Origin: Alphaproteobacteria bacterium
GTDB taxonomy: Bacteria; Pseudomonadota; Alphaproteobacteria; Geminicoccales; Geminicoccaceae
Assembly: GCA_026982585.1 (NCBI GenBank)
Contig: JALSGW010000371.1
Span: 1 to 9,193, forward strand
Length of the DNA: 9,193 bases
Direction: 5' to 3'
Part shown: piece by piece, positions 1-8,039 of the stretch
Numbering within the stretch: position 1 is the first letter of the stretch
How the letters are laid out: each line of letters opens with the position of its first letter
Program-made: the position numbers and the translations under genes
The notes under the pieces: model-generated
Seen by the model: only the letters and a program-made list of their open reading frames with translations
The model's database searches: none
Told to the model about the DNA's origin: nothing

Positions 1-613
1 CCACCGTCACCCGCGCCCCGAGCCGGCGCCAGACGGTGCCGAGCTCGAGGCCGATGTAGCCGGCCCCGATCACCACCAGATGCTCGGGGACGCGGGTGAG
101 GGCGAGGGCACCGGTGGAGGAGAGGATCCGTTCCTCGTCGATGGCGATGCCGGGCAGTTCGGAAGGGCGCGAGCCGCTCGCCACCACCACGTGGCGGGCG
201 GTGAGGGTGCGGGGCTCGTCCCCTTCGGGTGTCCACTGCACCCGATCGGGGGCCAAGAGCCGCGCCTCGCCGCACAGATGATCGACCCGGTTTTTGCGGA
301 ACAGGAAGGCGATGCCGCGGGTGAGTTCGGCGACCGTCCGTTCCTTGCGCGCCATGAGCGCATCCAGCTCCACCGTCACCTCGCCCACCCGGATCCCGTA
401 GCGGCCGAGCTCCTCCTTGGCCTGCTCGAACAGCCGGGTGGCGTGGAGGAGGGCCTTGGAGGGGATGCAGCCGACGTTGAGACAGGTGCCGCCGAGGGTC
501 GGACGGCGGTCGATGCAGGCGGCCTTGAGGCCCAGCTGCGCCGCCTTGATGGCGCACACATAGCCGCCCGGGCCGCCGCCGATGACGACCACATCATAGG
601 TGTCCGAAGCCAT
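1..613 (-). CDS. lpdA: Dihydrolipoyl dehydrogenase (E3), N-terminal part, cut by left edge
   Basis: Flavoprotein that reoxidises the dihydrolipoyl group of the E2 subunit and passes electrons to NAD+; here it is probably the E3 of the 2-oxoglutarate dehydrogenase complex, in the cytoplasm. The 204 visible codons show an N-terminal FAD Rossmann motif (IGGGPGG, residues 11-17). The redox-active disulfide motif GGTCLNVGCIPSK follows, with Cys44 and Cys49, then the ASGSRP segment (145-150). The start of the second, NAD-binding Rossmann fold (VIGAGYIGLELG, about 181-192) is also present. The family is usually about 465 residues, so more than half is missing past position 1; the break is the window edge, not a mutation. 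The start is set at 613 because a GAGG lies 9 bases upstream; an in-frame ATG at 619 would leave only 3. It lies 45 bases after sucB, consistent with the last steps of the same operon. The GGTCLNVGC form resembles E3s encoded beside sucAB, but assignment to this complex rests on context. Confidence 0.96.
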   Translation of the reverse strand, partial: MASDTYDVVVIGGGPGGYVCAIKAAQLGLKAACIDRRPTLGGTCLNVGCIPSKALLHATRLFEQAKEELGRYGIRVGEVTVELDALMARKERTVAELTRGIAFLFRKNRVDHLCGEARLLAPDRVQWTPEGDEPRTLTARHVVVASGSRPSELPGIAIDEERILSSTGALALTRVPEHLVVIGAGYIGLELGTVWRRLGARVTV

Positions 614-622
614 CGCCATATG

Positions 623-626
623 CCTC
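623..626 (-). promoter_or_regulatory. Shine-Dalgarno of lpdA, decides the start
   Basis: GAGG on the minus strand in the 45-base sucB-lpdA gap. It sits 9 bases before the ATG at 613 but only 3 bases before the in-frame ATG at 619, so the second ATG is the better start. The two choices differ by two residues (Met-Ala). Confidence 0.55.
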
Positions 627-658
627 ACATCCGGGTGGGAATCGAGATCGGGACGGAT

Positions 659-1912
659 TCAGATCTCGAGCAGCATGCGCTCGGGATCCTCGATGCATTC
701 CTTGATGCGGACGAGAAAGCTCACCGCCTCGCGGCCGTCGATGATGCGGTGGTCGTAGGTGAGGGCCAGGTACATCATCGGCCGCGCGGCGATGGTGCCG
801 TCGGCGAGCACCATGGGGCGTTGCTGGATGCGGTGCATGCCGAGGATGCCCACTTGCGGCGGGTTGAGGATGGGGGTGGAGAGCAGGGATCCGAACACGC
901 CGCCGTTGGTGATGGTGAAGGTGCCGCCGGTGAGCTCCTCCATCGCCAGCTTGCCCTCCCGGGCGCGCCGGCCGAAATCGGCGATCTGCCGCTCGATATC
1001 GGCGAAGGACAGTCGGTCGGCGTCGCGCAGCACCGGCACCACCAGCCCCTGGTCGGTGCTCACCGCCACGCCGATGTCGTAGTAGTGTTTGTAGACGATC
1101 TCCTCGCCGTCGATCTCGGCGTTGACGGCGGGAAAGGCCCTGAGCGCCTCGATCGCCGCCTTGACGAAGAAGGACATGAAGCCGAGCCGCACCCCGTGGC
1201 GGCGTTCGAAGGATTCCCGGTAGCGGGCGCGCAGCTCCATCACCGCCGTCATGTCGCATTCGTTGAAGGTGGTGAGCATGGCGGCGGTGTTCTGGGCCTC
1301 CTTGAGCCGCTCGGCGATGCGGCGGCGAAGCCGGGTCATGCGCACCCGCTCCTCGCGCCGCCCGAAGGCCGCCGCGGCGGGAGGAGCTTGTGTTTGCGGC
1401 TGCGCCTCGGGCTCCGGCTGCGCCTTCGGCTCCGCTCCCGCCTGCGCCTCTTTACGGGTCTGTCCGGTGAAGGCGAGCACGTCGCCCTTGGTCACATGCC
1501 CCTTGGGACCGCTCGCCGGCACCCGGGCGAGATCGACGCCCGCCTCGGCGGCGAGCCTGCGCGCCGCCGGCCCGGCCCGCACGGGCTCCACAGGCCTCGG
1601 CTCGGGAGCCGGCGCCGCCGGCTCGGGCTCGGTCTGGGCGGCCGCGTCGGGGGAAGCTGCGGCCTCCTCCTCCGCCCCTTCGGCGATGCGCCCGATCACG
1701 GCGCCCACCTGCACGTCCTCCCCCTCGCCCGCGAGGATGGTCTCGAGCCGTCCGGAGACCGGGGCCGGGATTTCGAGATTGACCTTATCCGTCTCCACCT
1801 CCACCACCGGCTCGTCCCGCCGCACCGGCTCACCCGGCTTCTTGAGCCAACGGGCAATCGTCGCCTCGCTCACCGATTCGCCGAGCGCCGGCACCTTGAT
1901 GTCCACACTCAT
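659..1912 (-). CDS. sucB: 2-oxoglutarate dehydrogenase E2, dihydrolipoyllysine-residue succinyltransferase
   Basis: Core subunit of the 2-oxoglutarate dehydrogenase complex; it takes the succinyl group from E1 on a swinging lipoyl arm and transfers it to CoA. The protein has 417 residues, close to the usual size of about 400-420. In order it shows a lipoyl domain (about 2-77) with the lipoylated lysine in ETDKVNLEIPAP (Lys43) and an acidic/Ala-Pro linker (78-112). A peripheral subunit-binding domain (about 114-148, ending in the ASGPKGHVTKGDVLAF motif) holds E3 and E1. A second, Pro/Gln/Glu-rich linker (149-185) leads to the catalytic acetyltransferase domain (about 186-417), with the active-site motif DHRIIDG (His388, Asp392). 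One lipoyl domain is normal for SucB. The ATG at 1912 overlaps the sucA stop as ATGA, with GGGAG 7 bases upstream, so translation is probably coupled to sucA. The same frame stays open far upstream, but that part is a shadow of sucA; the lipoyl domain begins right at this ATG. Confidence 0.97.
   Translation of the reverse strand: MSVDIKVPALGESVSEATIARWLKKPGEPVRRDEPVVEVETDKVNLEIPAPVSGRLETILAGEGEDVQVGAVIGRIAEGAEEEAAASPDAAAQTEPEPAAPAPEPRPVEPVRAGPAARRLAAEAGVDLARVPASGPKGHVTKGDVLAFTGQTRKEAQAGAEPKAQPEPEAQPQTQAPPAAAAFGRREERVRMTRLRRRIAERLKEAQNTAAMLTTFNECDMTAVMELRARYRESFERRHGVRLGFMSFFVKAAIEALRAFPAVNAEIDGEEIVYKHYYDIGVAVSTDQGLVVPVLRDADRLSFADIERQIADFGRRAREGKLAMEELTGGTFTITNGGVFGSLLSTPILNPPQVGILGMHRIQQRPMVLADGTIAARPMMYLALTYDHRIIDGREAVSFLVRIKECIEDPERMLLEI
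1398..1433 (-). repeat. 18-bp tandem repeat in the sucB linker
   Basis: Two adjacent 18-base units, 1398-1415 and 1416-1433, differ at two positions. On the coding strand they encode the hexapeptides EPKAQP and EPEAQP in the linker between the E3-binding and catalytic domains of SucB (about residues 161-172). Because the unit is a multiple of three, gain or loss would lengthen or shorten the linker without a frameshift. Flanking codons continue the same Gln/Pro/Glu-rich composition. Confidence 0.7.
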
Positions 1913-4788
1913 TCCTCGTCTCCCAAACCGCGCTCGCCCGGGCCGAGGGCGAAGGCGTCCGCCAGCAGACGCTGCTGCTCGCGCTGATGCTGGGCCAGAA
2001 ATCCGGTGGCGGTGGCGGCACTCGGCGGCCGGCCGGCATAGGCGAGCCTGGTGTGGCGCTTGTCGAGGTCGCGCAACAGACGCTCGATGCGGGGGGCGAC
2101 GAAGAACCAGGCGCCCATGTTGCGGGGCTCCTCCTGACACCACAGATAGACCGCCTCTTTGGGGTAACGCTGCAGCTCCTCGCCCAGCGCCTCGCTCGGG
2201 AAGGGGGCGAGCTGCTCGAGCCGCACCAGCGCCACCTTGTCCTCGAGGCCGAGCCGCGCGCGCTCGTCCTCGAGTTCGTAGAATACCTTGCCGGAGCAGA
2301 GAATCACCCGCTCCACCTGCCGGTCCGCCTCGCCGGGCGGGCGCTCGTAGAGGACCCGGTGGAAGCTCGTGCCCGGCCCCATGTCGGCGAGCGCGGACAC
2401 GCAGCGGCGATGGCGCAACAGCGACTTCGGGGTGAAGCAGATGAGGGGCTTGCGGAAGTTGCGGTGCAGCTGCCGGCGCAGCACGTGGAAGAAGTTGGCC
2501 GGGGTGGTGCAGTTGACGATCTGCATGTTGCGCTCGCCATACAGCTGCAGGAAGCGCTCGATGCGCGCCGAGCTGTGCTCCGGTCCCTGGCCCTCGTAGC
2601 CGTGCGGCAGCAGGCAGACGAGGCCGGACATGCGCAGCCACTTGCTCTCGCCCGAGCTCAGGAACTGGTCGAAATACACCTGCGCACCGTTGGCGAAGTC
2701 GCCGAACTGCGCCTCCCACAGCACCAGGCAATGGGGATCGGCGAGGGAATAGCCGTATTCGAAACCGAGGATCCCCTCCTCCGAGAGCATGCTGTCGACG
2801 ATCTCCACCGGCGCCTGGTCGGGTGCCAGATGGGCGAGCGGGATGTAGCGTTCCTCGCTGGTCTGGTCGACCAGGATGGCGTGGCGCTGGGAGAAGGTCC
2901 CGCGCCCCACATCCTCGCCGGACAGGCGCACCGGAAAGCCCTCCACCAAAAGGCTTGCGAAGGCCAGCTGCTCCGCGGTCGCCCAGTCGATCCCCGTGCC
3001 CTCGACAACCGCCTTGCGCCGTTGGCCGAGAATGCGCTTCAAGCGCGGATGGAGGTCGAAACCCTCCGGCACCTCGGTCATCTTGATGCCGAGCTCCCGC
3101 AGCCGTTCCACCTCCACCGCGGTGCTGCCGCGGGTGTAGGTCTCGGGAGCCGGGCTCAACCCCTTCCAGGCGCCTTCGAGCCAGTCCACCACGTTGGACT
3201 GGAAGTTCAAGCTCGCCTCGAAGGCCGCCTCCAGTTCGGCGAAACAGGCATCGAGCATCGCCTGGGCTTCGCCGGGCCGGATCACTCCCTCCTGCTCGAG
3301 CCGGTTGGCGTAGATCTGGCGCACCGTCGGATGCTGGGCGATGCGCTTGTACATGAGCGGCTGGGTGAAGCTCGGCTCGTCGCTCTCGTTGTGGCCGTGG
3401 CGCCGGTAGCACCAGAGGTCGATCACCACGTCCTTCTTGAAGCGCTGGCGGAACTCGGCCGCGAGCTTGGCCACCTGCACCACGGCGACCGGATCGTCGC
3501 CGTTGACGTGGAACACCGGGCACTGGACCCCGCGGGCGACGTCGGAGGGATAGGGGGAACTGCGGGCGTAGGCGGGACTGGTGGTGAAACCGATCTGGTT
3601 GTTGATGATGATATGCACGGTGCCGCCGATACGATAGCCGCGCAGCTGCGACATCTCCAGGGTCTCGTGCACCACCCCCTGGCCGATGAAGGCGGCATCG
3701 CCGTGCAGGAGCAGGGCCCAGACCTTGCTGCGCTCGGTGTCCCCGCGCAGCCGCTGCTTGGCCCGCACCTTGCCCATCACCACCGGATCCACCGCTTCCA
3801 GATGCGAGGGATTGGGCGTGAGCGAGAGGTGGATGGTGCGGCCGTCGTCGAGCCCGCGGTCGGTGGAGGTGCCGAGATGGTATTTCACGTCGCCCGAGCC
3901 CAGCACCTGGTCCGGCAGCGCCTCGCCCTGGAACTCGGAGAGGATGGCGGCATAGGGCTTGCCCATGACGTTGGCGAGCACGTTGAGCCGGCCCCGATGC
4001 GGCATGCCGATCACGATCTCCTCGGCGCCCAGCCCCGCGGCGGCGCGGATCACCGTCTCCACCGCGCAGATGGTCGCCTCCGCCCCGTCGATCCCGAACC
4101 GTTTGGTGCCGGGGAACTTGCGGTGGAGGAAGGTCTCGAACGCTTCGGTGGCGGTCAACAAGCGCAGGATCTCGCGCTTCTCCTCGGCAGAAGTGTCGTA
4201 GATGCCGCCCGTGCCCTCGATCTTGGACTGGATCCAGCTCTTTTCCTCCGGGCTCTGGATGTGGAGGAATTCCACCCCGACGTTGCCGCTGTAGGTCTTG
4301 CGCAAGACCTCCATGATCTCGCGCAGGCTCGCGCGCTCGAGACCCAACACATAGTCGAGGAAGAACACCCGATCCCAGTCGCGCTCCGTGAAGCCGTAGC
4401 TGGCCGGGTCGAGCTCGGGGTGGTAACGGCGCTGGACCAGGCCCAGCGGATCCAGGTTGGCGATCAGATGGCCCCGCACCCGGTAGGCGCGGATGAGCAT
4501 GATGATGCGCAGGTGATCGCGAATGAGCTGCTTGAAGGCCGGATCCTCAAGGCTCAAAGGCCGGTGGACGGCGAGCTGCGCGGGGCCGCTCCTCGGCTTG
4601 GGCCTGAGCGCGGCCCGCATGCGGGCGAACCATTCGCGGTTGTCGCCGTCGAGGGTGTCGAAGAAGCGTCGCCAGCTCGGGTCCACCGATGCGGGATCGT
4701 CGAGATAGCGGGCGAACAGCTCCTCGATGAACGGAGCGTTGGTGCCGTAGAGAAAGGAGCTCTCCTCGAGCTCGCGCCGACGTGCCAT
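1909..4788 (-). CDS. sucA: 2-oxoglutarate dehydrogenase E1, thiamine diphosphate-dependent
   Basis: Decarboxylates 2-oxoglutarate with thiamine diphosphate and reductively succinylates the lipoyl group of SucB; the committed step of the complex. The 959-residue protein is slightly longer than the 933-residue E. coli enzyme and appears intact. The N-terminal E2-binding segment (about 11-45, SFLYGTNAPFIEELFARYL) is followed by the E1 catalytic domain with GMPHRGRLN (261-269), GDVKYHLGTS (299-308) and the SHLEAVDPVVMGK segment (328-340). The thiamine diphosphate/Mg motif starts at Gly363-Asp364 and ends at Asn396-Asn397, and HGHNE is at 464-468. A transketolase-like pyrimidine-binding domain (about 600-795; WATAEQLAFASLL, GRGTFSQRHA) and the C-terminal family domain complete it. 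The ATG at 4788 has a strong GGAGGT 9 bases upstream. It begins 84 bases after sucD and shares ATGA with sucB. The odhA name is used in some bacteria. The N-terminal sequence looks alphaproteobacterial; that host reading is inference. Confidence 0.98.
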   Translation of the reverse strand: MARRRELEESSFLYGTNAPFIEELFARYLDDPASVDPSWRRFFDTLDGDNREWFARMRAALRPKPRSGPAQLAVHRPLSLEDPAFKQLIRDHLRIIMLIRAYRVRGHLIANLDPLGLVQRRYHPELDPASYGFTERDWDRVFFLDYVLGLERASLREIMEVLRKTYSGNVGVEFLHIQSPEEKSWIQSKIEGTGGIYDTSAEEKREILRLLTATEAFETFLHRKFPGTKRFGIDGAEATICAVETVIRAAAGLGAEEIVIGMPHRGRLNVLANVMGKPYAAILSEFQGEALPDQVLGSGDVKYHLGTSTDRGLDDGRTIHLSLTPNPSHLEAVDPVVMGKVRAKQRLRGDTERSKVWALLLHGDAAFIGQGVVHETLEMSQLRGYRIGGTVHIIINNQIGFTTSPAYARSSPYPSDVARGVQCPVFHVNGDDPVAVVQVAKLAAEFRQRFKKDVVIDLWCYRRHGHNESDEPSFTQPLMYKRIAQHPTVRQIYANRLEQEGVIRPGEAQAMLDACFAELEAAFEASLNFQSNVVDWLEGAWKGLSPAPETYTRGSTAVEVERLRELGIKMTEVPEGFDLHPRLKRILGQRRKAVVEGTGIDWATAEQLAFASLLVEGFPVRLSGEDVGRGTFSQRHAILVDQTSEERYIPLAHLAPDQAPVEIVDSMLSEEGILGFEYGYSLADPHCLVLWEAQFGDFANGAQVYFDQFLSSGESKWLRMSGLVCLLPHGYEGQGPEHSSARIERFLQLYGERNMQIVNCTTPANFFHVLRRQLHRNFRKPLICFTPKSLLRHRRCVSALADMGPGTSFHRVLYERPPGEADRQVERVILCSGKVFYELEDERARLGLEDKVALVRLEQLAPFPSEALGEELQRYPKEAVYLWCQEEPRNMGAWFFVAPRIERLLRDLDKRHTRLAYAGRPPSAATATGFLAQHQREQQRLLADAFALGPGERGLGDEE

Positions 4789-4872
4789 GATCGCGCCACC
4801 TCCGCGGCCAGCGGTGCGAAAAGAGCAGCCCTCCCTTAAGGCATAGTTAACGCTCCGAGGCCGGCCATCCAG
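4789..4872 (-). other. sucD-sucA intergenic gap
   Basis: This 84-base gap is the longest spacing within the cluster and holds its most AT-rich patch, around 4830-4855, including a GTTAAC palindrome and a CTTTT run. The strong sucA Shine-Dalgarno GGAGGT lies at 4798-4803. I see no convincing -35/-10 pair and no stable hairpin followed by a T-run. It may hold an internal promoter or a processing site, but the sequence does not show one clearly. Confidence 0.4.
4798..4803 (-). promoter_or_regulatory. Strong Shine-Dalgarno of sucA
   Basis: GGAGGT on the minus strand, 9 bases before the ATG at 4788. It is the best ribosome binding site in the window. It fits independent initiation of sucA, whose start is not coupled to sucD by overlap, unlike sucB and sucD. 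Confidence 0.75.
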
Positions 4873-5747
4873 TTACCGGCGCAGCGCCTCCACCACCGCC
4901 TCGCCGATGCGGGCGGGATTGTCCGCCACCACGATACCCGCCTCCCGAAGCGCCCGGATCTTGTCCTCCGCACCTCCCTTGCCGCCGCTGATGATGGCGC
5001 CGGCATGGCCCATGCGGCGCCCCGGCGGGGCGGTGCGGCCGGCGATGAAGGCGGCCGTGGGCTTGCGTTTGGGGTGGGAGGCGAGGAAGGCCGCCGCCTC
5101 CTCCTCGGCGGTGCCCCCGATCTCGCCGATCAGCACGATGGCCTCGGTCTCGGGATCCTCCAACAACAGCTCCAGCACCTCGATGAACTCCATGCCCTTG
5201 ACGGGATCGCCGCCGATGCCGACGCAGGTGGACTGGCCGAGCCCGATGCGGGTGGTCTGCCACACCGCTTCATAGGTGAGGGTGCCGGAGCGCGAGACGA
5301 TCCCGACCTTGCCCCGCTTGTGGATGTGCCCCGGCATGATGCCGATCTTGCAGCGTTCGGGGGCGATGATCCCCGGACAGTTGGGGCCGATGAGACGGGA
5401 GCGGGAATGCTGCAGCGCCCGCTTCACCCGCACCATGTCCAGCACCGGAATGCCCTCGGTGATGCAGACGATGAGCGGCACCTCCGCCTCCACCGCCTCG
5501 AGGATGGCGTCCGCGGCGAAGGGGGCCGGCACGTAGATCACCGTGGCATCCGCCCCGGTCGCTTCCACCGCCTCCGCCACCGTGTCGAACACCGGAAGCC
5601 CGAGATGGGTGGTGCCGCCCTTGCCCGGCGTCACCCCGCCCACCATGCGGGTGCCGTAGGCGATCGCCTGTTCGGAATGGAAGGTGCCCTGGGCCCCGGT
5701 GAAGCCCTGGCAGATCACGCGCGTGTGTGCATCGATGAGGATCGCCA

Positions 5748-5748
<1 letters not shown>
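4873..5748 (-). CDS. sucD: Succinyl-CoA synthetase (ADP/GDP-forming), alpha subunit
   Basis: With SucC it interconverts succinyl-CoA and succinate plus CoA, coupled to ADP or GDP phosphorylation, in the cytoplasm. The 291-residue protein matches the family length of about 290. The N-terminal CoA-binding Rossmann domain shows GFTGAQGTFH (15-24), GGVTPGKGG (37-45) and GPNCPGII (121-128). The ligase domain carries GRRMGHAGAIISGG (243-256), in which His248 is the histidine that becomes phosphorylated (His246 in E. coli). The ATG at 5748 shares its first base with the TGA of sucC (TGATG), so the 1:1 subunits are probably translated by coupling. Only a G-rich, poorly matching ribosome site precedes it, which supports reinitiation. 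The gene ends in TAA at 4873. Nothing looks truncated or altered. The nucleotide preference (ATP or GTP) cannot be told from what I see. Confidence 0.98.
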
Positions 5749-6917
<1,169 letters not shown>

Positions 6918-6946
6918 GCGACCGTCCGCCCGTTTGTGGTTGGCCG

Positions 6947-7900
6947 TCAGAGGGAATCCAGATCGATCGCCTCGCAGAGCCTGCGCACCCCTTCCACCGA
7001 GCGGGCGAAGGCCTCCCGCTCCTCCTCGCTGAGGTCGATCTCGATCACGCGCTCCACCCCTTCGCGCCCGATCACCACCGGCACCCCCACATAGAGGTCG
7101 CGCACCCCGTACTCGCCCGACAGATAGGCGGCACAGGGCAAAACCCGTTTCTGGTCGAGGAGATAGCTCTCGGCCATGGCGATGGCGGCATGGGCGGGGG
7201 CGTAGAAGGCCGATCCGGTGCCGAGCAGCTTGACGATCTCCGCCCCGCCGTCGCGGGTGCGCTGGACGATGGCGTCGATCCGCTCCGGCGTGCTCCACCC
7301 CATGCGCACGAGATCCGGCACCGGGATCCCGGCCACGGTGGAGTAGCGCACGAGCGGCACCATCGCATCCCCGTGCCCGCCCAGCACGAAGGCGGTCACG
7401 TCCTGCACCGAGACCCCGAATTCCTTGGCGAGAAAGTAGCGGAAGCGCGCCGAATCGAGCACCCCCGCCATGCCGCACACCCGCTTGGGCGGCAGGCCCG
7501 AGACCCGTTGCATCACCCACACCATCGCATCGAGCGGGTTGGTGATGACGATCACGAAGGCCTCGGGACAGTGCTCGCGGATGCGCTCGGCGACGGTGCG
7601 GATGATGCCGGCGTTGGTGTTGAGCAGATCGTCCCGGCTCATGCCCGGCTTGCGCGGCAGCCCGGCTGTCACGATCACCACATCCGCGCCGGCGAGCGCG
7701 CCGTAGTCGCCGCCGCCTTGGAGCTCCATGTCGGATCCGGTGAGCGGCCCGCTCTCGGCGATGTCCAGCGCCTTGCCCCGGGCCATGCCCTCCACGATGT
7801 CGAACAGCACCACATCACCGAGGCCCTTGATCGCGATGAGATGGGCCAGCGTGCCGCCGATCTGGCCGGCACCGACGAGCGCGATCTTCCTGCGTGTCAT
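6947..7900 (-). CDS. mdh: Malate dehydrogenase, NAD-dependent, LDH-like type
   Basis: Oxidises malate to oxaloacetate with NAD+, closing the TCA cycle in the cytoplasm. The 317-residue protein shows the Rossmann motif GAGQIGG (10-16) and Asp34 at the end of the second strand (VVLFD), which favours NAD over NADP. The active-site loop LPRKPGMSRDD (81-91) has Arg83, the residue marking malate rather than lactate dehydrogenases, and Arg89. TNPLD (120-124), LDSARFR (148-154) and GGHGD (174-178) supply the catalytic pair Asp149 and His176 and the substrate-binding Arg152. These features place it in the LDH-like, usually tetrameric MDH group common in Alphaproteobacteria, not the E. coli dimeric group. 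The ATG at 7900 starts the conserved N-terminus; only a weak AAAGGG precedes it by 10 bases. It is the first gene of the TCA cluster and sits 29 bases before sucC. The 39 further residues that could be read upstream lie in the control region and match nothing. Confidence 0.98.
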   Translation of the reverse strand: MTRRKIALVGAGQIGGTLAHLIAIKGLGDVVLFDIVEGMARGKALDIAESGPLTGSDMELQGGGDYGALAGADVVIVTAGLPRKPGMSRDDLLNTNAGIIRTVAERIREHCPEAFVIVITNPLDAMVWVMQRVSGLPPKRVCGMAGVLDSARFRYFLAKEFGVSVQDVTAFVLGGHGDAMVPLVRYSTVAGIPVPDLVRMGWSTPERIDAIVQRTRDGGAEIVKLLGTGSAFYAPAHAAIAMAESYLLDQKRVLPCAAYLSGEYGVRDLYVGVPVVIGREGVERVIEIDLSEEEREAFARSVEGVRRLCEAIDLDSL

Positions 7901-7940
7901 GGGAAGACGACCCTTTGGCCGTGGATGACGGTTCGGGAGC

Positions 7941-7969
7941 TGTCTACCGTCTGGCGGAATGCGAGACAA
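7941..7969 (-). promoter_or_regulatory. Candidate sigma70-type promoter of the mdh-suc cluster
   Basis: On the minus strand, a TTGTCT box (7964-7969) and a TAGACA box (7941-7946) are separated by exactly 17 bases. They match the TTGACA and TATAAT consensus at 4 and 3 positions. A start near 7934 would give a leader of roughly 34 bases before the mdh ATG. The -35 box overlaps the perfect inverted repeat at 7961-7985. The match is modest, and host promoter rules are unknown. Confidence 0.3.
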
Positions 7970-7985
7970 GCGGAGGCTGTCTCGC
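7961..7985. repeat. Perfect 8-bp inverted repeat in the RTX-mdh gap
   Basis: Arms GCGAGACA (7961-7968) and TGTCTCGC (7978-7985) are exact reverse complements around a 9-base centre. It lies 38 bases after the RTX gene stop and 60 bases before mdh. As an RNA hairpin in the direction of transcription it is followed by ATTCCGCC, with no T-run, so it is not a standard intrinsic terminator. It could be an operator, because it overlaps the candidate -35 box, or a hairpin protecting the RTX transcript end. Confidence 0.6.
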
Positions 7986-8018
7986 TTTGCGGGAACGGAT
8001 GTCGCAGTGCAGCACAAG

Positions 8019-8039
8019 CCCCGCTACACCAGTGCGGGG
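8019..8039 (-). terminator. GC-rich hairpin at the RTX stop codon, weak terminator candidate
   Basis: A 6-bp all-GC stem (CCCCGC, 8019-8024, with GCGGGG, 8034-8039) encloses a 9-base loop and overlaps the TAG stop of the RTX gene. Downstream on the minus strand comes CTTGTGC with no T-run, so termination by this hairpin alone is doubtful. Six GC pairs are not rare in DNA of this composition. Confidence 0.2.

Noticed and set aside
80..1987. 635-codon plus-strand open frame opposite lpdA and sucB
   Set aside because: It is antisense to two clearly real genes. The translation is rich in His, Arg, Gly and Ala with no recognisable domain. Long antisense frames are expected where codon third positions are almost always G or C.
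1913..3523. N-terminal extension of sucB giving a 954-residue protein
   Set aside because: The extra residues are an out-of-frame reading of sucA. The lipoyl domain starts at the ATG at 1912, which has a ribosome site and the ATGA overlap.
1987..4839. 950-codon plus-strand open frame opposite sucA
   Set aside because: It spans almost exactly the length of sucA on the other strand and has a His/Leu/Ala/Gly-biased translation without motifs. It follows from the codon bias of sucA, not from an independent gene.
4836..4868. 10-residue mini-ORF (MAGLGALTMP) in the sucD-sucA gap, possible leader peptide
   Set aside because: It has no ribosome binding site, no run of regulatory codons and no attenuator-like hairpin after it. 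A frame this short is expected by chance.
7961..7985. Inverted repeat as a Rho-independent terminator of the RTX gene
   Set aside because: No T-run follows in the direction of transcription. On the plus strand TTT follows, but there is no plus-strand gene to terminate.
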